Positions 26,465 through 34,764 of a DNA stretch of 64,000 nt are shown here, piece after piece. The stretch is from Aliihoeflea sp052435735 (GTDB lineage: Bacteria; Pseudomonadota; Alphaproteobacteria; Rhizobiales; Rhizobiaceae): assembly GCA_052435735.1 (NCBI GenBank), contig JBQVNB010000002.1, positions 229,676 through 293,675 of the forward strand, written 5' to 3'. The translations under genes were made by a program, and so were the position numbers. The notes beneath the pieces were generated by a model. It did no database searches. It worked only from the letters and a program-made list of their open reading frames with translations, and was not told the DNA's origin. How positions within the stretch are numbered: the stretch's first letter is position 1; every line of letters begins with the position of its first letter.

Positions 26465-28368
26465 GCGGCAGTGTCCCTGGCGTTGCGGGCGTCGTCCCAC
26501 GATTGGGCGAGCGCGCGATAGCGCGCGCTCATGTCGGTGACGGCGGCGGCATCCGTCATCGTGCCGGCGAACCACGCGCGCGCGGCGTCGCCGAAGATGC
26601 TGCGGCCGACGGCAAAGCCCTTGACGAGATCGAACCTGGCCGCGCGCCGGAACGCCTCGGCAAGCTGTGCCTGCGGCGCGTCGAGACCGAGAACGACGAT
26701 GCCGCGCGTGTGGGGATCGTGTGCCTCGATGGCCGTGACCACATTCGCCCAAGCCCGCTCACTCGTCATCGGTTCGAGCTTCCACCAGTCGGGATAGACC
26801 ACGCTCTGATAGATCTTTTCGACGATGCGCGCGGTCGTCATGTCGTCGACCGCACCCACCTTGGACGGAATGACTTCCAGCAGGAATTCGAGATCGTTGC
26901 GGCGTGCGGATTCGGCCAGCCGGGTGATCGTGGCGAGCTGGTCGCTCCACATCGCCTCGTCGTCGTCGGGATGGCAGAAGCACAACGCCTTGACGACATG
27001 GTCGCGCGGCCATTCGCCCAACGTCCCGCCCCAATCGGCGCCAAGTTCGGCTTCGAGCCGCAACGGTCGCGAGCCGGGTTGCTCGACCGGTCGTCCGATC
27101 CACAGCCCGCTGCCGGCGGCGGCATGAAGCGCATGGCGGCCAAGCCTGTCGTCGCAGAGAATTCCGTAGCCGTGATGCCCGTCGGCCACCCGCAGTGCCG
27201 CTTGCAGGCATAGTTGCTTGAACTGGCCGATGCGCTTTGCGTCGGCGCCGTCCATCGCTTCCAGTTGCGCGCGGTGGTCGAAGGCGAAGACCCGCATGTC
27301 CGGCCAATCGCCGCGCCGGTTTGTCGACCAGTGAATTTGCTCGAGTTCGCGGTCGTGGCGCAAGGCCGGGGTCACGATCCCGCGCTCGAGGAAGAAGTCG
27401 AGTTCCTGCGCCGACGGATAGGCAGGCGTACAGCCATGGCGCGAGACGGCGAGCGCGCCGCAGGCATTGGCATAGGTGAGGGCGACCGGCCAGGACGCGT
27501 CTTCAAGCCAGCCCTTGAGGAGGCCGGACATGAAGCCGTCGCCGGCGCCCAGCACGTTGAAGACTTCGATGCGGAAGGCCGGACCCGCCTCGCCTTCGTC
27601 GAGTGTGTCGGGGATCCCGCCGGTGAAAGCGGCGGCACCCATCGGCCCGCGCTTGGCGATAAGCGTCGCGTTCGTAACGGCGCGCACGGCCCTGAGCGCT
27701 TCGATCGTGTCTGTCGAGCCGCCGGCGATGTGAAATTCTTCCTCCGTGCCGACGATCAGGTCGAACAGAGGAAGATGCGACTGAAGCTTCGCCGTCACCA
27801 CCTGCGACGCGATGAACCGGCTGTCGCCCGCATTGTGGCCGGCAAGCCCCCACAGATTGGGCCGATAGTCGATGTCGAGCGCGGTGCGCGCGCCGTTTTC
27901 GCGGGCAAGGCGCAGCGCCTTCAGCACGGCCGCTTCGGTGCGCGGATGGGACAGGTGCGTTCCGGTCGCGACCACCGCACGCGCCTCGGCGATGAAGGCG
28001 GGGTCGATGTCGGTCTCGTCGAGCGCCATGTCGGCGCAGTTCTCGCGATAGAAGATCAGCGGAAAATTGTCCTCGTCGCGAATGCCGAGGATGACGAGCG
28101 CGGTGAGCCGTTCGGGGTCGGTGACGACGCCGCGCGTGTCGACACCTTCGGCGGCAAGCTGCTCGCAAATGAAGCGGCCCATATGCTCGTTGCCGACGCG
28201 CGTGATGACGGCCGATTTCAGCCCGAGCCGGGCGGTGCCGCAGGCCATGTTGGTGGGTGAGCCGCCGATATACTTGCGCAGCGAGCGCATGTCCTCAAGC
28301 CGCCCGCCGACCTGCACGCCGTAAAGATCGACCGAGGAGCGCCCGATGGTGATGACGTCGAGGCTCAT
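26461..28368 (-). CDS. iolC: 5-dehydro-2-deoxygluconokinase fused to a DUF2090 aldolase-like domain
   Basis: A 635-residue bifunctional-type protein. Residues about 1-325 form a PfkB sugar kinase (GGSPTNMACGTARLG near residue 36; ATP/catalytic motif NVLGAGDGFMSGLLKG near 270) that phosphorylates 5-dehydro-2-deoxy-D-gluconate. Residues about 340-635 are a DUF2090 domain (MRVFAFDHRAQLEAM, KALCFCHPDDDE), thought to supply the aldolase step done elsewhere by IolJ. This fused form is usual in Hyphomicrobiales. It overlaps both neighbours by 4 bases. Confidence 0.93.
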   Translation of the reverse strand: MSLDVITIGRSSVDLYGVQVGGRLEDMRSLRKYIGGSPTNMACGTARLGLKSAVITRVGNEHMGRFICEQLAAEGVDTRGVVTDPERLTALVILGIRDEDNFPLIFYRENCADMALDETDIDPAFIAEARAVVATGTHLSHPRTEAAVLKALRLARENGARTALDIDYRPNLWGLAGHNAGDSRFIASQVVTAKLQSHLPLFDLIVGTEEEFHIAGGSTDTIEALRAVRAVTNATLIAKRGPMGAAAFTGGIPDTLDEGEAGPAFRIEVFNVLGAGDGFMSGLLKGWLEDASWPVALTYANACGALAVSRHGCTPAYPSAQELDFFLERGIVTPALRHDRELEQIHWSTNRRGDWPDMRVFAFDHRAQLEAMDGADAKRIGQFKQLCLQAALRVADGHHGYGILCDDRLGRHALHAAAGSGLWIGRPVEQPGSRPLRLEAELGADWGGTLGEWPRDHVVKALCFCHPDDDEAMWSDQLATITRLAESARRNDLEFLLEVIPSKVGAVDDMTTARIVEKIYQSVVYPDWWKLEPMTSERAWANVVTAIEAHDPHTRGIVVLGLDAPQAQLAEAFRRAARFDLVKGFAVGRSIFGDAARAWFAGTMTDAAAVTDMSARYRALAQSWDDARNARDTAA

Positions 28369-29141
28369 ACGGTTCCCCCGAGCGAGCCTTCAAGTTCGGC
28401 CATTTCTTGCCCGCCCGCCATCAGATCCTGCAAGTCCTCCGCGCTGATCTCGCCGCGTGCGGCCGTGCCGAGCGTCTTGCCGCGATTGAGCACGGTGAAG
28501 CGATTGCCGACCGCCATGGCGTGGCGGACATTGTGGGTGATGAAGACGACTCCGATGCCCTGCTTGCGCACCCGGTCGATCGTCGCCAGCACATTCGAGG
28601 TCTGGCGCACGCCGAGCGCGGAGGTCGGCTCGTCGAGGATCAGGACCTTGGCGCCGAAATGAACCGCGCGCGCAATGGCGACCGTCTGGCGCTCGCCGCC
28701 CGACAATGTGCCCACGGCCTGTTCGGGCTCGCGCAGATTGATGCCCATGCGGCGCATTTCCTCCATCGTGACCCGGTTCGCGGTCTCGAAGTCGATCAAC
28801 TTCAGCGGCCCGAATTTGCGGACCGGTTCCCGGCCCATCCAGAAATTGCGGGTGACCGACATCAGCGGGATCATCGCCAGATCCTGGTGCACGGTCGCGA
28901 TGCCCGCTTCCATGGCGTCTCGCGGGCTTTGGAAGACGACCTCCTTGCCCTCGACGAACATCGTGCCGGCGGACGGCTTGTGCACGCCCGACATGGTCTT
29001 GATGAAGGTCGACTTGCCGGCGCCGTTGTCGCCGAGGAGACAGTGGCATTCACCGGCCTTGACGTCGAAGGACACGCCGCCCAGCGCGATCACCGCGCCG
29101 AAATGCTTTTGGATGTCACGCATCTCGATCAGGGACATCAT
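28365..29141 (-). CDS. Sugar ABC transporter ATP-binding protein (probable inositol importer)
   Basis: A 258-residue single-domain ATPase: Walker A LLGDNGAGKSTF, signature LSGGERQTV, Walker B VLILDEPTSALG, H-loop FITHNVRHA. It belongs to the monosaccharide (FrcA/RbsA-like) class but has one ATPase domain rather than two, so it probably works as a homodimer. ATG 29141 overlaps the permease stop; a second ATG follows at 29138. Its position directly before iolC suggests inositol uptake. Confidence 0.9.
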   Translation of the reverse strand: MMSLIEMRDIQKHFGAVIALGGVSFDVKAGECHCLLGDNGAGKSTFIKTMSGVHKPSAGTMFVEGKEVVFQSPRDAMEAGIATVHQDLAMIPLMSVTRNFWMGREPVRKFGPLKLIDFETANRVTMEEMRRMGINLREPEQAVGTLSGGERQTVAIARAVHFGAKVLILDEPTSALGVRQTSNVLATIDRVRKQGIGVVFITHNVRHAMAVGNRFTVLNRGKTLGTAARGEISAEDLQDLMAGGQEMAELEGSLGGTV

Positions 29142-30244
29142 CGTTCTCCCGTGATCATGCGGCGGATGAAGGTGTTCATGATGACGGCGAGGATCAGGAT
29201 CGTGCCGAGGAAGACGCGGAAGAGCGAGCTTTCGGCCCCGGCGAAGAACAGGCCCTGCTGGACCACTCCGAAGATGAGGGCGCCAAGCGCCGCGCCGACG
29301 ACCGAACCATAGCCGCCGGTCAGAAGCGCGCCGCCGATGACGACGCAGATGATCGCCTCGAATTCCTTCAGCAGGCCGCGGTCGGCTGCGGCCGATCCGA
29401 ACTCCATCACCTGGCAGGTCGCAAAGACGGTCGCGCAGAATGCGGTGAACATGAACATCAGGATTTTGACCCGATCGACCGGCACGCCGACATAGCGCGC
29501 GGCCTGTGCATCGCCGCCGGCGGCATAGATCCAGTTGCCGAAGCGCGTGCGGGTCAGGAGGACATGCGCGAAGATCATCAGGCCGATGGCCCAGACGATC
29601 AGCATGGGAATGCCGTCGATGATGGGCTGGCCGCTGCGTGCGCCGCGATCATAGGTCGCGATCACGTCGGCATCGGCCAGCCAGACGAACAGGCTTCCGA
29701 AAATCTTGCCGCCGAAAAGCCAGGCGAGCCAGTCGCCCTTGGCCGCTTCGCCCACGCCGCCGATGATCGTCTGGCGCGTGGTCAGGATCGAAAGCCAGAT
29801 CGTCAGGCCGCGCAGGATGTAGAGAAAGGCGAGTGTGACGATGAAGCTCGGCAATCCGGTGCGGATGACGAGCCAGCCATTGAGCGCGCCGATCGCAAGC
29901 GCGACGGCGAAGGCGCACAGGATCGCGATCCACACCGGCCAGCCCCACTGCACCGACACGATGGCGATGACGGTTCCGGCAAAGCCGATCATGGAGCCGA
30001 CCGACAGGTCGAACTCGCCCGCGATCATCAGCAGGCAGGCGCCCACCGCGATGATGGCGAATTGCGCCGAGACGAGCGTCCAGTTCATCACGCCTTGCGC
30101 GGCGAACATTCCCGTATCGCCCGCGATGAGGACGAAGAAGACGAAGACGAGGATCGTGCCGCAGATCGCGCCGAGTTCGGGACGGATCATGGCGCGGCGG
30201 AAGCCCGAAACGGACTTCACGCGTTCGTCGGTGGTGGCCGTCAT
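29138..30244 (-). CDS. Sugar ABC transporter permease (probable inositol importer)
   Basis: A 368-residue RbsC/FrcB-type permease with about 8-10 hydrophobic segments. Conserved stretches are LLMIAGEFDLSVGSMIGFAG near residue 70, GLPSFIVTLAFLYILRGLT and the late GGALLTGGYGSVVGAALGAL. ATG 30244 was chosen at MTATTDERVK; the frame upstream has no membrane-protein character. It pairs with the ATPase and the receptor in the iol operon. Confidence 0.9.
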   Translation of the reverse strand: MTATTDERVKSVSGFRRAMIRPELGAICGTILVFVFFVLIAGDTGMFAAQGVMNWTLVSAQFAIIAVGACLLMIAGEFDLSVGSMIGFAGTVIAIVSVQWGWPVWIAILCAFAVALAIGALNGWLVIRTGLPSFIVTLAFLYILRGLTIWLSILTTRQTIIGGVGEAAKGDWLAWLFGGKIFGSLFVWLADADVIATYDRGARSGQPIIDGIPMLIVWAIGLMIFAHVLLTRTRFGNWIYAAGGDAQAARYVGVPVDRVKILMFMFTAFCATVFATCQVMEFGSAAADRGLLKEFEAIICVVIGGALLTGGYGSVVGAALGALIFGVVQQGLFFAGAESSLFRVFLGTILILAVIMNTFIRRMITGER

Positions 30245-30311
30245 GGCGGGTCCCCCGGTGTATTGAGCGAAGAAGATGGGCGGCGCGTCGGCCGCCCATC
30301 GGCGGGACGGC

Positions 30312-31253
30312 CTAGCGGAACTCGCCCGCCAGCGTCTCGACCTGCTCGATATTGTCTTTCGTGATGAAGCCGGGGCCGGAATTGATGTTGTTGCCCGGCA
30401 TGACCCCGTATCGCGCATAATTCGTCAACAGAACCACCGGCAGATAGCCCTGCAGGAAGGGCTGCTGATCGATCGCGAAGTCGATGATGTCGTCCTTGAT
30501 CGCTTGCGAAATCTCGGCCGACAGATCGAAGGTGGCGAAGAAGATTTCGCCCTCCAGACCGGCATCCTGCACCGCTCGGATCGTCGGATGCGCGGAATTC
30601 GGCCCGAGCGTCAGGATCGCGGAGGTGTCCGGATTGGTGGTCAGATAGGCGGCGACCTTGTTCTGAACCTCGGAAGGATCGAGGCCGGAATCGATCATCT
30701 GGCTGCCCAGTTCGACGCCCAGCGCATCGGCAAACCCCTGGCAGCGTTCGACCGAGGCGGGGTTGGTGATGTAGTGATTGACGCACAGGAACGAGGTCGC
30801 GCCCGCTTCCTTGGCGCGCAGTCCGGCGGCGTGCCCGGCGTCGAATTCCGGTTGGCCGACATGCATCATGGCGCCGAGTTCGGCGGACTGTTCCTGCGTA
30901 CCCGAATTGATGGTGATGACCGGAATGCCCTGATCGACGGCATCCTTGATCGGTCCGGACAGCACGTCGAAATCGGCGATGGTGACGATGATCCCATCCG
31001 GCCCGGCAGCGGTCGCCTGCTGGACGATGCGGGCCATGTCGGCGAGATCGCCGGTCGGCGGATTGCGGTAGTCGACGCGTACTTCCATCTGCTCGCCCGC
31101 GACCGCAATGGCGTTCTTGATCGTGTTCCACCAGCTATCGGAATCGGGCGCGTGGCTGATGAGAACGAACTGCTCGTCGGCAGCCAGTGCCGGAACCGAC
31201 ATCGTGCCGAGACCCGTTGCAACCGCCAACGCGGCAATCATTGTCCTGGACAT
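30312..31253 (-). CDS. Sugar ABC transporter substrate-binding protein (probable inositol receptor)
   Basis: A 313-residue periplasmic sugar receptor (Peripla_BP_4 type). The signal peptide is at residues 1-25 (MIAALAVATGLGTMSVPALA, mature part starting ADEQFVLISHAP). GPDGIIVTIADFDVL and the AILTLGPNSAHPTIRA hinge are family features. ATG 31253 has GGGAGA upstream; an in-frame ATG at 31304 would add residues before the signal peptide. It is the first gene of the leftward iol operon, 107 bases after the RpiR gene. Confidence 0.9.
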   Translation of the reverse strand: MSRTMIAALAVATGLGTMSVPALAADEQFVLISHAPDSDSWWNTIKNAIAVAGEQMEVRVDYRNPPTGDLADMARIVQQATAAGPDGIIVTIADFDVLSGPIKDAVDQGIPVITINSGTQEQSAELGAMMHVGQPEFDAGHAAGLRAKEAGATSFLCVNHYITNPASVERCQGFADALGVELGSQMIDSGLDPSEVQNKVAAYLTTNPDTSAILTLGPNSAHPTIRAVQDAGLEGEIFFATFDLSAEISQAIKDDIIDFAIDQQPFLQGYLPVVLLTNYARYGVMPGNNINSGPGFITKDNIEQVETLAGEFR

Positions 31254-31314
31254 TCTCTCTCTCCCTGAGATGTGTGCTGCCGCGCGAGACACCTCCATGG
31301 TCAAGCCGGTAAAT

Positions 31315-31341
31315 GGAATATTCCGTCCATTTTGGAGTCAA
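31315..31341 (-). promoter_or_regulatory. Candidate iol operon promoter region with palindrome
   Basis: On the minus strand TTGACT (31341 to 31336) is a good -35 box. The palindrome GGAATATTCC (31315-31324) lies where the -10 box should be, so a bound regulator would block polymerase. A related palindrome precedes the divergent dehydrogenase operon. The -10 box itself is poor. Confidence 0.4.
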
Positions 31342-31359
31342 TGCAAGTCTATTTTTCCA

Positions 31360-32172
31360 TCAGCTCCGACGCGCGCCGATCGCAACGACAAGGGCTGTTG
31401 CCAAAGAAAGCGTCGCCGACAGTGCGCGAAATGCCCCCACATCGATCTCGCTGACCGAAAGCGCGGTGACGTCCAGACGGCGCAGGGGGCTTGCCAGCGT
31501 GTCCGTGATCGCGATGACGGGGATGCCCTGTTCGCAGGCATAATTTGCCAGCTCGACGGTGGCCGGCGTGTAGGGTGCAAAGGTAATCGCGACCATGGCG
31601 TCGCCGGTGGCAAGGGCATGGCGCGCATCGATATGGCCGACCGCTCCGTGCAGCATGGCCGGCACTTCCATTTTCTCGAGCGCATATGCCATATAGGAGG
31701 CGACCGGAAATGCGCGCCGGAAGCCGACGAGATGGATCGTGCGTGCCTTGGCCAGCGTCTCGACGGCAGCTTCCAAAGCCTTGCTATCCATGGTCGTCGC
31801 GAGGTTTTCCAGCGAGTGCCGCCCAGCTTCGATGAATTCGGCCAAGAGCGCTGAGGGACTATCCTGTCCCTGTTCGTGCAGTGCCTTGATGCGTGTCGGA
31901 TAGTCCGGCCAGCGCGGCGCATGTGCGTCGCGAAACAGGCGCTGCATGTCCGAAAACCCTCTGAAGCCGATGATCTGGCAAAACCGCACGAAGGCCGATG
32001 GCGGCACGCCGGCAGCCGACGACAATTCGGCGACGGTGGAGACCGCGATGCGCTCCGGGTTGGACGTCACGAAATCCGCGCATTGGCGCAGGCGCTTGGG
32101 CAGCGTGCCGGCGACTTCGCTAAGGCGGAGCTGGAAGGCTTCGATCGTGGTCGGCGGGGAAGATGCATCCAT
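31360..32172 (-). CDS. MurR/RpiR family transcriptional regulator (probable iol regulator)
   Basis: A 270-residue regulator with an N-terminal HTH_6 domain (VSTVAELSSAAGVPPSAFVR) and a C-terminal SIS sugar-phosphate-binding domain (TIHLVGFRRAFPVASYM; VAITFAPYTPATVELA). RpiR-type IolR repressors in rhizobia control inositol genes and respond to a late pathway intermediate. It lies between the iol operon and the divergent dehydrogenases, each with a GGAA...TTCC palindrome in front. ATG 32172 is used; a much longer upstream frame lacks domain support. Confidence 0.9.
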   Translation of the reverse strand: MDASSPPTTIEAFQLRLSEVAGTLPKRLRQCADFVTSNPERIAVSTVAELSSAAGVPPSAFVRFCQIIGFRGFSDMQRLFRDAHAPRWPDYPTRIKALHEQGQDSPSALLAEFIEAGRHSLENLATTMDSKALEAAVETLAKARTIHLVGFRRAFPVASYMAYALEKMEVPAMLHGAVGHIDARHALATGDAMVAITFAPYTPATVELANYACEQGIPVIAITDTLASPLRRLDVTALSVSEIDVGAFRALSATLSLATALVVAIGARRS

Positions 32173-32192
32173 GCCTGTCGTCCTCAATGCGC

Positions 32193-32240
32193 TTGACAGC
32201 CGCCGGTCGGGCGGACATGTATATTTGGAACAAATATTCC
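32193..32240 (+). promoter_or_regulatory. Promoter and GGAA-N6-TTCC operator before the dehydrogenase pair
   Basis: TTGACA (32193-32198) is a perfect -35 box. A TA-rich stretch at 32217-32225 supplies the -10 region with somewhat wide spacing. GGAA CAAATA TTCC (32227-32240) follows at once. GGAA-N6-TTCC is, to my recollection, the pattern described for rhizobial IolR. Confidence 0.5.
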
Positions 32241-32331
32241 ATTTCGACAAGTCGCGGAGAGGCGCGCCGTCGAGATCTTGGCAAGCCGGGAGGAGCCTGT
32301 TGCCGATGGCGCAGATGGATGGAGGACGGGC

Positions 32332-33456
32332 GTGACCCGCGCGCTGGGGATCGGCCTGATCGGGACCGGGTTCATGGGCAAGAGCCATGCGCTCGCCTAT
32401 CGCAACGCAAATGCGGTGCTTGGCGGGCTGCCGCCGGTGCGCCTCGAACTTCTCTGCGACGTGCCGCAGGACAAGGCCGCCCGCATGGCCGAGCAATTCG
32501 GCTTTGCGAACGCCACCGACGACTGGCGCGCTCTGGTGCGCGACGATGCCGTCGATATCGTCTGCATCACCACGCCGAACCGGATGCATCATGAAATAGC
32601 CCTGGCGGCGATCGCAGCGGGCAAGCACGTTCATTGCGAAAAGCCGTTGGCGCTGACGCTCGCGCAGGCCGAGGAGATGGCGCGAGCCGCGCAAGAGGCC
32701 GGCGTGTGCACCATGGTCGGCTACAATTACATCCACAATCCGGCCTTCACCCATGCAAAGCGGCTCGTGGACGCCGGCGAGATCGGCCGCATCGTGCATG
32801 TGCGCGGCTGGGTCGACGAGGATTATCAGGCTGATCCCGACCTTCCCTGGACATGGCGCGCGGCAATGGCAGAAGCCGGGCTCGGTGCACTCGGCGATCT
32901 GGGTTGCCATTTGGTCAGCATGGTCTGCCGGCTTGCCGGCCCCATCGACAGCCTGATTGCGGATATGGCGACCGTGCACGAAACGCGCCCGCTCGCTGAG
33001 TCCGACGGCCGAGCGGCGGTGGAGAATGAGGATCTGGCGAGCGCGCTCGTGCGGTTTGCAAGCGGGGCGACGGGCACGTTGGCGATCTCGCGCAGTGCCT
33101 GGGGTCGTAAGAACAGGCTGGGCTTCGAAATCCACGGCACCAAGGGCATGATCGTCTTCGATCAGGAGCGTATGAACGAGTTGATGCTCTATCGCAATGC
33201 GGGCGACAAGGCGCTCCAGGGCTTCACCACGATCCTGACAGGGCCGGAGCACGCGCCGTTCGGGGCATTCGTGCCGGCTGCCGGCCACCAGATCGGCATG
33301 AACGATCTCAAGACGATCGAGGCCGGCGCCTTCCTCGCGCAGATCGCAGGCGGATCGCGCACCGGACCCGATTTCAACGAAGCGCTCGTCTTCGAGCGCG
33401 TCATCCATGCCATCGCCGACGCCGCGCGCAGCGACGCCCGCATCCATCTCGCCTGA
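32332..33456 (+). CDS. Gfo/Idh/MocA family oxidoreductase
   Basis: A 374-residue NAD(P)-dependent dehydrogenase. The Rossmann motif GIGLIGTGFMGKSHALAY is at residues 6-23 and the catalytic-type Lys in HCEKPLALT near residue 101. The C-terminal alpha/beta domain has LGDLGCHLVSM. GTG 32332 has GGAGGA 5 bases upstream. It precedes iolG by 11 bases and follows the candidate IolR operator, so it probably oxidises an inositol isomer or derivative such as scyllo-inositol. The exact substrate is not shown by sequence. Confidence 0.85.
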   Translation: MTRALGIGLIGTGFMGKSHALAYRNANAVLGGLPPVRLELLCDVPQDKAARMAEQFGFANATDDWRALVRDDAVDIVCITTPNRMHHEIALAAIAAGKHVHCEKPLALTLAQAEEMARAAQEAGVCTMVGYNYIHNPAFTHAKRLVDAGEIGRIVHVRGWVDEDYQADPDLPWTWRAAMAEAGLGALGDLGCHLVSMVCRLAGPIDSLIADMATVHETRPLAESDGRAAVENEDLASALVRFASGATGTLAISRSAWGRKNRLGFEIHGTKGMIVFDQERMNELMLYRNAGDKALQGFTTILTGPEHAPFGAFVPAAGHQIGMNDLKTIEAGAFLAQIAGGSRTGPDFNEALVFERVIHAIADAARSDARIHLA

Positions 33457-33467
33457 GGAGAATTTTC

Positions 33468-34478
33468 ATGCCCATTCGGTTTGCCGTGCTTGGCGCGGGT
33501 CGCATCGGCAAGGTCCACGCCAAGGCCGTCAGCGGCGATCCGGACGCGACACTGGTGGCCGTCGCCGACGCCATGCCGCAGGCCGCGGATTTGCTCGCCG
33601 CGCTCTGGGGCGCCGAGGTTCGTTCCGTCGATGAAATCCTGGCGGCGGACGATATCGATGCCGTCGTAATTTGCACGCCCACCGACACCCATGCGGATCT
33701 GATCGAGCGCTTCGCACGCGCCGGCAAGGCCATCTTCTGCGAAAAGCCCGTCGACCTGTCGGTCGATCGCGTGCGCGCCTGCCTTGCCGTGGTCGAAGCG
33801 GAGAGCGGCATCTTGATGGTGGGGTTCAATCGCCGCTTCGATCCGCATTTCCAGGCTGTGAGGGCGCAGATCGATGCGGGCGCGATCGGAACCGTGGAAA
33901 TGGTGACGATCACCTCGCGCGATCCCGGCGCACCGCCCGCGAGCTACATTCTCTCATCCGGCGGCATCTTCAAGGACATGGCGATCCACGATTTCGACAT
34001 GGCCCGCTTCCTTCTGGGCGAGGAGCCGGTCTGGGTGAGCGCGTCGGCCGCTTCGCTCGTCGACCCTGCGATCGGCGAACTCGGCGATTACGACAGCGCG
34101 AGCGTCATCCTGACGACGACCAGCGGGCGCCAATGCGTCATCTCCAATTCACGGCGCGCGACCTACGGCTACGACCAGCGCATCGAGGTGCTGGGCACGA
34201 AGGGCATGATCGCCGCCGAAAACCAGCGCCCGGTCTCCATCGAGATCGCCGACGAGCGGGGTTTCACGCGACCGCCGCTGCACGATTTCTTCATGACGCG
34301 CTACACGCAGGCCTACGCCGCCGAGATCGCGGGCTTCATCGCCGCAATCCGCGACGGAACACAACCGCGACCATCCGGCCGGGACGGACTTTTCGCACTC
34401 ATGATCGCGGAAGCAGCCTTGCGCTCCGTCAAGGAACGCCGTGCCGTGAACGTGGCCGAAATCCTGCCGTGCCAGTAA
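33468..34478 (+). CDS. iolG: Inositol 2-dehydrogenase
   Basis: A 336-residue Gfo/Idh/MocA enzyme matching IolG in length and motifs: FAVLGAGRIGKVHAKAV at the N-terminus, FCEKPVDLS with the catalytic Lys near residue 93, and GGIFKDMAIHDFDMARFLLG with the Asp/His pair near residue 165-175. It oxidises myo-inositol to 2-keto-myo-inositol with NAD, the first step feeding iolE. GAGGAG lies upstream of ATG 33468. Cotranscribed with the preceding dehydrogenase. Confidence 0.92.
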   Translation: MPIRFAVLGAGRIGKVHAKAVSGDPDATLVAVADAMPQAADLLAALWGAEVRSVDEILAADDIDAVVICTPTDTHADLIERFARAGKAIFCEKPVDLSVDRVRACLAVVEAESGILMVGFNRRFDPHFQAVRAQIDAGAIGTVEMVTITSRDPGAPPASYILSSGGIFKDMAIHDFDMARFLLGEEPVWVSASAASLVDPAIGELGDYDSASVILTTTSGRQCVISNSRRATYGYDQRIEVLGTKGMIAAENQRPVSIEIADERGFTRPPLHDFFMTRYTQAYAAEIAGFIAAIRDGTQPRPSGRDGLFALMIAEAALRSVKERRAVNVAEILPCQ

Positions 34479-34543
34479 TGATACGGGCAGCTCTCATCGG
34501 CAGGATGAGGGCTTTGATATCGTAGGCATTTCAGTGAGTTGAA

Positions 34544-34620
34544 TGGCGCGCCCGAAAGGATTCGAACCTCTGACCCCCAGATTCGTAGTCTGGTGCTCTA
34601 TCCAGCTGAGCTACGGGCGC
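34544..34620 (-). tRNA. tRNA-Arg (anticodon ACG)
   Basis: 77 bases on the minus strand, folding as a cloverleaf: acceptor GCGCCCG/CGGGCGC, anticodon stem CCAGA/TCTGG with loop CTACGAA (anticodon ACG, wobble A expected to become inosine), T-loop GGTTCGAATCC. The CCA end is encoded. A 7-bp hairpin (34624-34640) and a promoter lie upstream. Confidence 0.97.
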
Positions 34621-34672
34621 GCAGCGATCGAAACGATCGCGGGGCCGGCGAACCGGCACCTGAAGTGGCCGT

Positions 34673-34701
34673 TACCTAGCCACTGACCGGGCGAAATGCA
34701 A
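34673..34701 (-). promoter_or_regulatory. Candidate promoter of tRNA-Arg
   Basis: On the minus strand TTGCAT (34701 to 34696), a 17-base spacer and TAGGTA (34678 to 34673) lie about 50 bases before the tRNA 5' end. The short GC-rich leader contains the hairpin GCGATCG/CGATCGC. Confidence 0.4.
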
Positions 34702-34764
34702 GCGGCCTTTGGAGAAAAAAGCGCAGCGTGAGGATTCCCCATGGGCAGCCGCGAAGCGATCGGC

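Noticed and set aside
26461..28368. IolC kinase fused to DUF2090 as a novel enzyme
   Set aside because: This bifunctional arrangement is the usual form of IolC in Hyphomicrobiales.
31254..31263. TC-dinucleotide run before the sugar receptor gene as a phase-variable tract
   Set aside because: Only about five units; on the coding strand it is simply the GGGAGAGAGAGA ribosome-binding region.
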